NCBI GenBank assembly: GCA_016213845.1
Contig: JACQZN010000030.1
Location: 1 to 64,000 of the forward strand
Length of the DNA: 64,000 nucleotides
Direction: 5' to 3'
From: Candidatus Wallbacteria bacterium
GTDB lineage: Bacteria > Muiribacteriota > UBA6191 > JACPRK01
Shown: one piece after another, positions 49,439 to 56,512 of the stretch
Layout: each line of letters begins with the position of its first letter
Numbering within the stretch: position 1 is the stretch's first letter
Program-made: the position numbers and the translations under genes
The notes under the pieces: generated by a model
Told to the model about the DNA's origin: nothing
What the model saw: only the letters and a program-made list of their open reading frames with translations
Databases searched by the model: none

Positions 49439-50586
49439 TTCGCAGCCTCCTTCTCCTCGCCGAAGCTGAGGCCTCGAGCGGTCCCCACCCAGAGGCCGCG
49501 CCGCTGGCCGGTCGCCTCCGCAATGCTCCAGATGAAGTCGCTGCCCGGGCTGCCCTCGGTGGCCGCCACGGCCATGGGGACATTGTCCCGGAACAGGCGC
49601 GCCTCTCCCCACCGCCCGCCCATGCCGCGGTAGGTCACCCAACGGTCCGTGCCGTCGAAGTAGGAGAGCCCGGCATCCGTGCCGATCCAGCATCCCTGGC
49701 CGCTGGCCTTGACCGTGTTGACGAAGTTGCGAGGCAGGCCGCTGTTGGCCGTGCTGAAGGCTCGCCACCGCCGCCCGTCGAAGAGCCCCGCGCCGAAGTA
49801 GCTGGCGACCCAGACGCGCTCGCCGGCCTTGGACGCCGTGACGACCACGTCGCTGAGGATGCCGTCGTCGGCCAGCACGTCGACGCGGTTGTCGCCGTCG
49901 GGGTCCATGTGGACCTCCCAGTGGCCGGTCGCCCCGTCGCGAATGCAGAGCCCGCCGCCCCAGACGGAAAGGTAGAGCTTCCCCTCGGAGACCGTTGCCC
50001 CGTAGCACCAGTTCTCGTGGAAGGGGGCGTTGCGGTCGTCGTAGGTTACAAAGGCTCCGGTGCGTCTATCGAGTCCGCTGAGGCCGTTTGCCGTGCCCAT
50101 CCAGACCGTGTCGCCCTGGACTGCGACGGCGTAGACCACGTCGTTGATGAGGCCGCTCGAGCTCTGCGTGAAGTTCTCGAACTTCCCGCCGACGAGGTGG
50201 CTGACGCCGCCGAAGGTGCCGATCCAGAGACTGCCGTCGGCCGGGTCCTTCGCCAGCGAGGTCACCGCGCGATGGACCAGGCCGTCGGCGGGGCGGTAGG
50301 CCTTGAAGGCCGTGCCGTCGAAGTGCGCGAGGCCGCCGGTCGTTCCGAGCCAGACGCCATCACCGTCCGGCAGCACGGCCCAGACGGTATCCGACGGGAG
50401 GCCGTCGGCCTGGCCCCAAGTCCGCCACTTCGAGAGGACGGGGGCGGGGAAGGACGTGTCTGCGTTCGGGTCGCACGTGGGTGCCGCCGGCAACAGGAGC
50501 AGCACGAGCAGGATCAGCACGCCCTGGGAGAGCAGCCCCAGGTGGAGCGGCATCGAGGCGCCGGTGCTTCCAAGTCTGGAGCTCAT
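49435..50586 (-). CDS. Exported beta-propeller protein (Reg_prop type)
   Basis: A 383-residue protein with a signal-anchor-like N-terminus (about residues 15-37) and propeller blades such as VWLGTTGGLAHFDGTAF, LWIGTFGGVSHLVGGKF, VWMGTANGLSGLD, GCWIGTDAGLSYFDGTDRW and GLWVGTARGLSFG. A block with ENWCYG...SVWGGGL...MDPDGD...DDGILSD matches the propeller protein at 55276 (ENWISG...AVWLGGV...RDPDGR...DDGLLSD), so these two are clear paralogues, while the one at 44408 is more distant. It is coupled by 4-nt overlaps to the FG-GAP gene before it and the binding-protein gene after it. Confidence 0.85.
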   Translation of the reverse strand: MSSRLGSTGASMPLHLGLLSQGVLILLVLLLLPAAPTCDPNADTSFPAPVLSKWRTWGQADGLPSDTVWAVLPDGDGVWLGTTGGLAHFDGTAFKAYRPADGLVHRAVTSLAKDPADGSLWIGTFGGVSHLVGGKFENFTQSSSGLINDVVYAVAVQGDTVWMGTANGLSGLDRRTGAFVTYDDRNAPFHENWCYGATVSEGKLYLSVWGGGLCIRDGATGHWEVHMDPDGDNRVDVLADDGILSDVVVTASKAGERVWVASYFGAGLFDGRRWRAFSTANSGLPRNFVNTVKASGQGCWIGTDAGLSYFDGTDRWVTYRGMGGRWGEARLFRDNVPMAVAATEGSPGSDFIWSIAEATGQRRGLWVGTARGLSFGEEKEAAK

Positions 50587-52172
50587 TGCTGGGGCACCTC
50601 CACGACCGAGGCAGGGATGCCCGTGACGTCGACGTCCAGGACCTTGCCGGACGGCCAGACGACACGGACCGAGTCGAGGGAGTCGCGCGGACCCAGTCCG
50701 ACGTGGACGATTGGCGGCACCGACGAGAGATAGCCGCCGGCGGTGAGCTGCCGGCTCCAGGTCCGGCCGCCAGCCGTCACCTCGACGCGTGCGCCCGGGA
50801 CGGCGCCGGCGCCGAGCGACAGGCGCAACGAACGGTTGGCGGTGGGTCGGGTGCCGCGCAGGATGCGCAGCGGCCGGTCCAGCGCGGTCTCGAGGATGTC
50901 GAGCGTCCCGTCGCCGTCCAGGTCGACGGCGGCAGAGGCGCGCCCGACGGCGCGCGACTTGAGTGCCGTCCCGGTCGAATCGGTGACGTCGCGCAGCTCG
51001 CCCTGCCCAAGCCCCTGCAGCACGCGCGATTCGGCCGGCGCCGGATGCGCGAAGCCACCCCGCGTCACGAAGAGGTCGTCTTCGCCGTCCGCGTCGAAGT
51101 CAGCAACAGAACAGCCCCAGCCGGGAGCGTTGCCGAGCGCAGCGGCCAGGCCGGACGCAACGCTCCGATCCTCGAAGGCCGGCGGCTGTGCCGGCCGGAA
51201 GAGCGCGCCGAAGCCACCGTCCGTCAGGAGCAGTCCTGGTCTGCCGTCCTCGCCTGCGCCGGACCAGACTGCGACACCGTGAAATCCGCTCCCCTCGCCT
51301 CCGGCCGGGTACCACAGGCCCGTCGCCGGTCCGGTCCGGGAGAACGTGCCGTCACCCAGGCCGCGGAAGAGCTCACTCTGCATGCCCTCGCACGCGAAGT
51401 ACAGGTCGGTCTTGCCATCCAGGTCGTGGTCGAAGGCGAGCGCGCCCAGGGCCCGCATCGGCAGGTCCAGCCGCGCTGCGCGCGTGGCGTCGGTGAAGGT
51501 GCCGTTGCCCAGGTTTCGGAAGAACCTGGGCGCAGCCGGCATGTACGCAGCCGGAGCCGGGAAACCGTCGGGACGGTAGAAGACGCGCCGCTCAGCGTCG
51601 AGCTCGACGAAGGAGGGCAGCAGCAGATCGAGCTTTCCGTCCGCGTCGGCGTCGAAGAAGAGCGGTGTCGTGCCCCAGGCGGGTCCCTGCAGTCCCGCAG
51701 CGCGCGTGACGTCCTCGAAGCCGCGCCCGGCGTTGTTCCTGAGAAGGCGAGTGCCGACGCGGCCGGTGACGACGAGGTCGACGAAGCCGTCGCCGTCGTA
51801 GTCGGCGGCTGCCGCGCCGGAGGCCAGCGGAGGTCCCCAGGCCCCGGCGCGCGCGGTGACATCCTCGAAGGTGCCCGCCGCAAGCTGTCGCAACAGACGG
51901 CCCGAGCCGCCGGCGCCCGCCAGCCGGCCAGGAACCGGGGCGGCCAGGTAAATGTCGAGCCGCCCGTCGGCGTCGTAGTCGGCCACGGCGAAACCGGAGC
52001 CAATGGCGTCAGCGACACTTTCCACTCGGACTTCAGCCGGAGGATAGGGGACGAGATCGGCCAACGCCGAGGAGGTGACGTCCTCGAAGCGGATCGTCTC
52101 CGCGCCCGCGAGCAAGACCGGACCCAGGAGTAGGATTGCGACCCCTGCCAGCGGCCCGCGCACGCGCGTCAC
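50583..52172 (-). CDS. FG-GAP/VCBS-repeat protein with ASPIC/UnbV C-terminus (CRTAC1-like)
   Basis: A 529-residue exported protein: signal peptide (about residues 1-24) and several FG-GAP-type calcium-binding repeats, for example VADYDADGRLDIYL, AADYDGDGFVDLVV, FDADADGKLDLLLP, FDHDLDGKTDLYF, VADFDADGEDDLFV and VDLDGDGTLDIL. The C-terminal ASPIC/UnbV-type domain ends in SVRVVWPSGKVLDVDV. These proteins form a seven-bladed beta-propeller stabilised by calcium and usually act outside the cytoplasm in binding roles. GTG at 52172 overlaps the upstream binding-protein stop, and its stop overlaps the propeller gene. Its specific partner is unknown. Confidence 0.9.
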   Translation of the reverse strand: MTRVRGPLAGVAILLLGPVLLAGAETIRFEDVTSSALADLVPYPPAEVRVESVADAIGSGFAVADYDADGRLDIYLAAPVPGRLAGAGGSGRLLRQLAAGTFEDVTARAGAWGPPLASGAAAADYDGDGFVDLVVTGRVGTRLLRNNAGRGFEDVTRAAGLQGPAWGTTPLFFDADADGKLDLLLPSFVELDAERRVFYRPDGFPAPAAYMPAAPRFFRNLGNGTFTDATRAARLDLPMRALGALAFDHDLDGKTDLYFACEGMQSELFRGLGDGTFSRTGPATGLWYPAGGEGSGFHGVAVWSGAGEDGRPGLLLTDGGFGALFRPAQPPAFEDRSVASGLAAALGNAPGWGCSVADFDADGEDDLFVTRGGFAHPAPAESRVLQGLGQGELRDVTDSTGTALKSRAVGRASAAVDLDGDGTLDILETALDRPLRILRGTRPTANRSLRLSLGAGAVPGARVEVTAGGRTWSRQLTAGGYLSSVPPIVHVGLGPRDSLDSVRVVWPSGKVLDVDVTGIPASVVEVPQQ

Positions 52173-53770
52173 CTCGAGGTCGTCAGCGCCTCGTTCGCAG
52201 CCAGGGGCCGGAACCGGCCGTCCTGCACCACGGCCAGCTCGACAGCCGCCCGCGCATTCCCGGCCTCATCGAGCTCAAAGGAGCCAGCGACTCCTCTGGA
52301 CGGAGGCATCCCGGCCAGGGCCGCGCGCACGCGTTCTCGATCGGCGCCGACCTCCCGTACAGCCCGCACCACGGCCATCGCGGCGTCGTAGGAGTGCGCC
52401 GCAAAGGAATCGGGCGGCGCGCCATGGCGCGCCTGGTACCGCTCGACGAAGCCGCGGGTCTCCGGGTTCGCCGCCGCCGGGTCGAAGGGATAGGTCACGA
52501 CGGCCCCCTCGGCGGCCGCCTGGGCCCGCGCCAGGAAGGCCGGGCTCGCCAGCCCGTCGCCGCCGGTCACCAGCGCCCGGATCCCGCTCGCGGAGAGCGC
52601 CTTGGCGATATCGGCCGCCTCGGCGAAGAGCCCCCAGATGACGACCGCTTCGGCTTTCGATGCGGCGACGTCCTGCGCCAGTCCGTCGAAGACGGTCGTT
52701 CCGCGGGCGAACTCACGGTCCAGCACGAGTGGCAGCCCGCGCCGCTCCGACTCGCTGCGGATGACGCGCGCCCCGCCACGGCCATAGCGGTTGTCGTCGT
52801 GCAGGAGCGCAATCCGCTTCAGACTGCGCGTATCATACAGGTAGCGGGCCAGCGCCGCGCCCTGGAGCGTATCGTCGGCCAGGTTGCGGAAGAGCCAGCG
52901 GTTGTTCGTGCGCGTCAGGGCGGGATCGGTGGAGACGCTGGTCAGCTGCGGACATCCGGCCATGGCGGCCACGCGCGCGGCCACATGCGTGGAGGCGCTG
53001 TTGACCGCACCCAGGATGGCGACGACCTTGTCTTCGTGGGCCAGCTTCACGGCCCCGGCGCCAGCCTTGACCTCATCGCCGGCATCGTCGACGGCGACCA
53101 GTTCGAAGCTCGGCCCCGGGCCGCTTGCGGCGGCGTCCGCAAGCGCCAGCTCGATGCCGCGCCGGCAAGATTCCCCGTAAGGCGACGCGGGCCCCGTCAG
53201 GGGCCCGAGGAATCCGACGCGGACAACATGTCCCGCGAGTGGCGTCCCTCCGCGAAAAGTGCCGGCACCCTCCTGCGCGGGACCGGGCAAGGACCAGAAG
53301 ACGGGCGCAGAGCTCGGGACCGGATTCGGTGCCTGCGGTGGCTGAAAGCCACTTCCGGTCGCCGGGCGCGCAACGGTGGGCGAGGCGACGGGCCGGTAGA
53401 CCTGCCAGGGAGTCGGGCTTGGCGCCGCGGACGGCTCCATCACCGCAGGCACGGCTGCTGGAGCCGGCAGCGCGGAGGCCGCAGGGATCGGCGAGCCTGT
53501 CTGAGCACGCGGCCGATAGGATGCCCATGGTGAAGGAGAAACCGGCGCCTCCAAGGCGCCGGGTGTTGGAGAAAAAGACTGGGGCTGGGCCCACGCCGCC
53601 CTGGGCATCAATAGGGCGGCCGCGAGGCCCAGCCCCAGCAACCACGACCCGGACTCAGTCCTGCGCACGCGAGGGGCAGTCGCAGCAACAGGCGCCAGTG
53701 GCCGTCCTGCAATCCAGCGGCTGGGGGACGAATGAAGCAGGGTCGCTCCGATCGAACCCGTCCCCGGCAT
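52169..53770 (-). CDS. Periplasmic branched-chain-amino-acid-type binding protein with Pro-rich linker
   Basis: A 533-residue exported protein and first gene of the operon. It has a hydrophobic signal (about residues 40-62, ending AWAQ) and a proline/serine/alanine-rich linker of about 110 residues with two copies of PSPW/PTPW-xx-YRP. A type I periplasmic-binding domain follows (VRVGFLGPLTGPASPYGESCRRG, AILGAVNSASTHVAARV, RIALLHDDNRYGRGG, AVVIWGLFAEAADIAKAL, GDGLASPAF). It is paralogous to the protein at 48056. ATG at 53770 has GGAG a few nt upstream and lies 167 nt after the start predicted from the -24/-12 element; GTG at 53668 would shorten the signal N-region. The frame continues upstream to 53992, through the promoter, and is not coding there. 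Confidence 0.85.
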   Translation of the reverse strand: MPGTGSIGATLLHSSPSRWIAGRPLAPVAATAPRVRRTESGSWLLGLGLAAALLMPRAAWAQPQSFSPTPGALEAPVSPSPWASYRPRAQTGSPIPAASALPAPAAVPAVMEPSAAPSPTPWQVYRPVASPTVARPATGSGFQPPQAPNPVPSSAPVFWSLPGPAQEGAGTFRGGTPLAGHVVRVGFLGPLTGPASPYGESCRRGIELALADAAASGPGPSFELVAVDDAGDEVKAGAGAVKLAHEDKVVAILGAVNSASTHVAARVAAMAGCPQLTSVSTDPALTRTNNRWLFRNLADDTLQGAALARYLYDTRSLKRIALLHDDNRYGRGGARVIRSESERRGLPLVLDREFARGTTVFDGLAQDVAASKAEAVVIWGLFAEAADIAKALSASGIRALVTGGDGLASPAFLARAQAAAEGAVVTYPFDPAAANPETRGFVERYQARHGAPPDSFAAHSYDAAMAVVRAVREVGADRERVRAALAGMPPSRGVAGSFELDEAGNARAAVELAVVQDGRFRPLAANEALTTSR

Positions 53771-53947
53771 GTGCTCCGCTCCGGTACAGGGATGCTCGGG
53801 GAAGTTGTACCTCCCCGGGGCATCCAGCCCTGCACGCGAAGCACCGCCATGCGCGCTGGTCCGCAGCCAATCCGGCCCGGTGGTGGCGTAGGCCGGTGGG
53901 CGGTCAGAACGGTGAGTCCGGTGTGCTCCAAACACGCGCACGAGTTC

Positions 53948-53963
53948 CGCAAATCCGGTGCCC
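53948..53963 (-). promoter_or_regulatory. Sigma-54-type promoter of the 8-gene operon
   Basis: Minus-strand GGGCACCGGATTTGCG has GGCAC, TTGC and GG-N10-GC. The predicted start is near 53937. No other promoter is needed downstream, because the genes overlap or nearly abut. Confidence 0.72.
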
Positions 53964-54000
53964 GCCCCGCGCCCAAGTGTGCGCTGCGTCACGGGGGAGG

Positions 54001-54033
54001 AGTAGCCAGTAGCCAGTAGTCAGTAGCCAGTAG
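54001..54033 (+). repeat. Heptamer tandem array (AGTAGCC/AGTAGTC)
   Basis: Four full 7-bp units plus a partial. Its orientation is opposite to the array at 54189-54226, so together they could form a stem of about 30 bp with a loop of about 155 nt. This copy does not abut a recognisable gene end. Confidence 0.9.
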
Positions 54034-54188
54034 GGGGAGTGGCTCATCACTTCAGCGTGAAGCTCGTCTCGGTGCCGCCACGGCATGGGGACTTCCCCGC
54101 CTCGATGGCGTCCAGCCGGTGATCGCCCGGCCTACTTCTCCCCAACGCCCTACTCGAGCTTCTTCGCCCTGCTCCCTACCACTACCTT

Positions 54189-54226
54189 CTACTGACTACT
54201 GGCTACTGACTACTGACTACTGGCTA
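54189..54226 (-). repeat. Heptamer tandem array on the aroC stop codon
   Basis: Five CTACTGA/CTACTGG units plus CTA on the plus strand (TAG on the minus strand). The TAG at 54226-54224 is the chorismate synthase stop codon. Confidence 0.9.
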
Positions 54227-55279
54227 CTTCTTGTACAGCAGCGGACTCAGCTCCAGCCGCGATCCATGAATGAAGCCGGAGCGGATCATGTGATCGGCCA
54301 GCACCAGCGCGGCCATCGATTCGGCGACCACGGCTACCCTGGGCGTGATGTTTCGATCGAACCGCCCCTTCACCTCGATCGTCTTCGGCTTACCCGTCGA
54401 GAGGTCCACGCTCTGCTGCGGCAGCGAAATCGACGGCGTCGGCTTCACCGAGATCGTCGCCACCAGGTCCATCCCGGTCGAGATCCCGCCCAGCACACCG
54501 CCCGCGGTGTTCGAGCCGAACGTCAGCCGGCCGTCTTCCACGAGGATCGCGTCGTTGGACTCGCTGCCCGTCATGGCCGCGTGCCCCCGGCCCGCGCCGA
54601 TGTCGATCGACTTCACCGCGCCGATCCCCAGGAGCGCCGCCCCCAGCTCCGCCGACAGCTTCCCGAACACCGGCTCCCCCAGACCTGCGGGCAACCCCGA
54701 GACAACCACGCGCACCCGCCCGCCGCTGCTCTCCCCCAGGTTCGCCAGCTCGATCGCCCGCGCAACTGCAGCCTCCAGCCCCTTGTCGTCCTCCACGACC
54801 ATGCCCGCAAGCTCCACGATCCGGCTGCCGACCGAGACGCCAGCAAGCCCCAGCAGCTTGCGCGCAATCGCTCCTGCCGCCACGCGTGAAATGCACTCCC
54901 GGCCGCTCGCCCGGCTGCCACCCCGCCAGTCCACGTGCCCGTACTTCACGCGCCACGTGTAGTCGGCGTGGCCGGGCCTGGGCGTCTGCCTCAGCGGCTC
55001 GTAGCGGCAGGACTTCGCGTCCCCGTTCGGAATCAAGATGCTGATCGGCGTCCCGATCGTCCGTCCCTCGAAGATGCCGCTCAAGATCTCGGCCGCGTTC
55101 TCTTCCCGGCGACCCGTCCCGATTCGCCGGTCCGGAACGTCCCGCGAAAGCTCCCGCCGGATCTCCTCGACGCTCAGATCGAGCCCGGCCGGACAACCGT
55201 CGACCACCGCCCCCATTGCCGGCCCATGCGACTCTCCCCACGTCGTGACCCGAAACATCTTTCCAATCGTGTTGCTCAC
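54224..55279 (-). CDS. aroC: Chorismate synthase
   Basis: A 351-residue enzyme converting 5-enolpyruvylshikimate-3-phosphate to chorismate with reduced FMN, the last step of the shikimate pathway. It has the N-terminal family signature MFRVTTWGESHGPAMGAVVDGCPAG, the SRASGRECISRVAAG and GIGAVKSIDIG blocks, the SNTAGGVLGGISTG block and the C-terminal RFDRNITPRV. The length is normal for the family. GTG at 55279 overlaps the stop of the upstream propeller gene by 4 nt, an odd partner for a biosynthetic gene. Expression may therefore depend on the sigma-54-type promoter of that gene unless an internal promoter exists. The stop codon is part of a heptamer array. Confidence 0.95.
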   Translation of the reverse strand: MSNTIGKMFRVTTWGESHGPAMGAVVDGCPAGLDLSVEEIRRELSRDVPDRRIGTGRREENAAEILSGIFEGRTIGTPISILIPNGDAKSCRYEPLRQTPRPGHADYTWRVKYGHVDWRGGSRASGRECISRVAAGAIARKLLGLAGVSVGSRIVELAGMVVEDDKGLEAAVARAIELANLGESSGGRVRVVVSGLPAGLGEPVFGKLSAELGAALLGIGAVKSIDIGAGRGHAAMTGSESNDAILVEDGRLTFGSNTAGGVLGGISTGMDLVATISVKPTPSISLPQQSVDLSTGKPKTIEVKGRFDRNITPRVAVVAESMAALVLADHMIRSGFIHGSRLELSPLLYKK

Positions 55280-56352
55280 GGCGCCATCTCCAGGACGGCC
55301 AACCCCTTCCGCGTTCCCACGAAGATCCGTCCCCCGGCTTCCGCCGCTGTGAAGACCTCTCCGGAAGGCAGCGCCCCGCGCGTGCGGCCGGTTGCGCTCC
55401 CCTGACCGCTCACGGCCCCGGCCGGCAGAAGCTCCGCGCTCCGGTGGTAACGTCGCGCCAGACCGCTCTCCAGGATGAGCAGCCCGTCCGGCGTCCCGGC
55501 CAGAAGCGTCCGCCCCTCGCGCGCAGGCTCAACGTAACTCACCGGCCCCAACCAGGCGTCTCGCCAGCGCCACCCGTCGAACTGCGACACCCCCGAGCTC
55601 GTTCCTACGGCTATCGTGCCCCCGGCCTCGATCGCCACCGAAGTCGCTGCGTCGGACAGGAGTCCGTCGTCCGGCCGCTCGTCGGCTTCCAGACGCCCGT
55701 CCGGATCGCGCCACGCGGTCCACCCCTTCCCGTCGAACCGTGCCACGCCGCCCAGCCAGACGGCCACCCAGACGTTTCCCTTGCCGTCTGCCGCCACGCC
55801 CGAGATCCAGTTCTCTCCCAGCGGCGCCTCGCGGGTCGTGAACCGCCGGCGAACCCGCCCATCCGAGACTTCGAACAACCCTTCGTCGGTCCCGATCCAG
55901 GTGGTCTCGCCGTCATGACAGATCGTCCAGACATCGGCCGTAAGGGGCCCTCCCGAACTCGCCTCCACCCTTCGGAACCCGGCCCCTTCCATGAATGCCG
56001 GCCCGGCCGCCGTCCCGCACCATGCCCGGCCGCGCCCGTCCACGGCGACCGCCCTCGTCACCTCGGAGGGTAGACCCTCGGCCCGTCCGAACCGCGTCCA
56101 GCCGCCGCTCGAATCGAGACTGTAGAGCCCGCTCTCGGTGGCAAACCAGGCAAGCGACTTCGACGCATCCCAGGTCGAGCCGAAGATGGCGAGCTCCTGT
56201 GCTGTACCCGGAAGACGCACGTCCTGGCGGAACTGTCCCGGCCCTCGACTCAGCCACCCCGACGACTCCTCGGCGACGGCCAGCCCGCAGAGGGTGAACG
56301 CCGCCACGCAGAGCGCGCTCAGGGTTCTCAGGCCTCGCCGATGTCGTGCCAC
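55276..56352 (-). CDS. Exported beta-propeller protein (Reg_prop type)
   Basis: A propeller of about 358 residues. A GTG at 56352 (or 56355) is chosen because the predicted sigma-54 start is near 56357 and the product then begins with a signal peptide (RHRRGLRTLSALCVAAFTLC...AVAEE). The open frame extends to a GTG at 56397, which overlaps the promoter. Blades include AWFATESGLYSLDSSGGW, RAWCGTAAGPAFMEGAGF, TWIGTDEGLFEVSDG, VWVAVWLGGVARFDGKGW and TIAVGTSSGVSQFDGWRW. It is strongly paralogous to the propeller at 49435. It is coupled to aroC by a 4-nt overlap and divergent from the hybrid kinase, so it might serve as that kinase's external sensor; this is speculation. Confidence 0.82.
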   Translation of the reverse strand: MARHRRGLRTLSALCVAAFTLCGLAVAEESSGWLSRGPGQFRQDVRLPGTAQELAIFGSTWDASKSLAWFATESGLYSLDSSGGWTRFGRAEGLPSEVTRAVAVDGRGRAWCGTAAGPAFMEGAGFRRVEASSGGPLTADVWTICHDGETTWIGTDEGLFEVSDGRVRRRFTTREAPLGENWISGVAADGKGNVWVAVWLGGVARFDGKGWTAWRDPDGRLEADERPDDGLLSDAATSVAIEAGGTIAVGTSSGVSQFDGWRWRDAWLGPVSYVEPAREGRTLLAGTPDGLLILESGLARRYHRSAELLPAGAVSGQGSATGRTRGALPSGEVFTAAEAGGRIFVGTRKGLAVLEMAP

Positions 56353-56367
56353 CACGGCCAGTCGGAC

Positions 56368-56383
56368 TGCAAAGGTCGTTCCA
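56368..56383 (-). promoter_or_regulatory. Sigma-54-type promoter for propeller-aroC
   Basis: Minus-strand TGGAACGACCTTTGCA has TTGCA and GG-N10-GC. Start near 56357, only a few nt before the GTG at 56352. It lies 8 bp from the divergent promoter at 56392. Confidence 0.7.
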
Positions 56384-56391
56384 GGACGGCT

Positions 56392-56407
56392 TGGCACTGC
56401 GATTGCG
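56392..56407 (+). promoter_or_regulatory. Sigma-54-type promoter for the hybrid kinase
   Basis: TGGCACTGCGATTGCG is a strong -24/-12 match. The predicted start near 56418 lies about 95 nt before the ATG at 56513. Confidence 0.8.
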
Positions 56408-56512
56408 GATGGTGACCTTCGTGCCGATTGCGTTCACGAACCGCCGGGGAGGTCTCCTGCATCGAACCTGCGCCTTCCGTGTGCAGGCGGCCGGCTCGAG
56501 GGGCTGCGCGGC

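Larger units (their letters stand above)
53771..54223. other. Intergenic region upstream of the 8-gene operon
   Basis: A 453-bp gap with no convincing gene. From right to left it holds a minus-oriented heptamer array on the aroC stop (54189-54226), about 155 bp of unassigned sequence, a plus-oriented heptamer array (54001-54033), the -24/-12 promoter (53948-53963) and a leader of about 167 nt. The leader has no riboswitch that I can recognise. Confidence 0.6.

Noticed and set aside
54050-54130. Possible C-terminal fragment of a redoxin-like gene on the minus strand (HRLDAIEAGKSPCRGG and a stop).
   Set aside because: Only about 25-40 residues are open, with no start signal or conserved active site; too short to claim a pseudogene.
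54001-54226. Regular short repeats that might be a CRISPR array.
   Set aside because: The units are contiguous 7-mers without unique spacers, and no cas genes are present.
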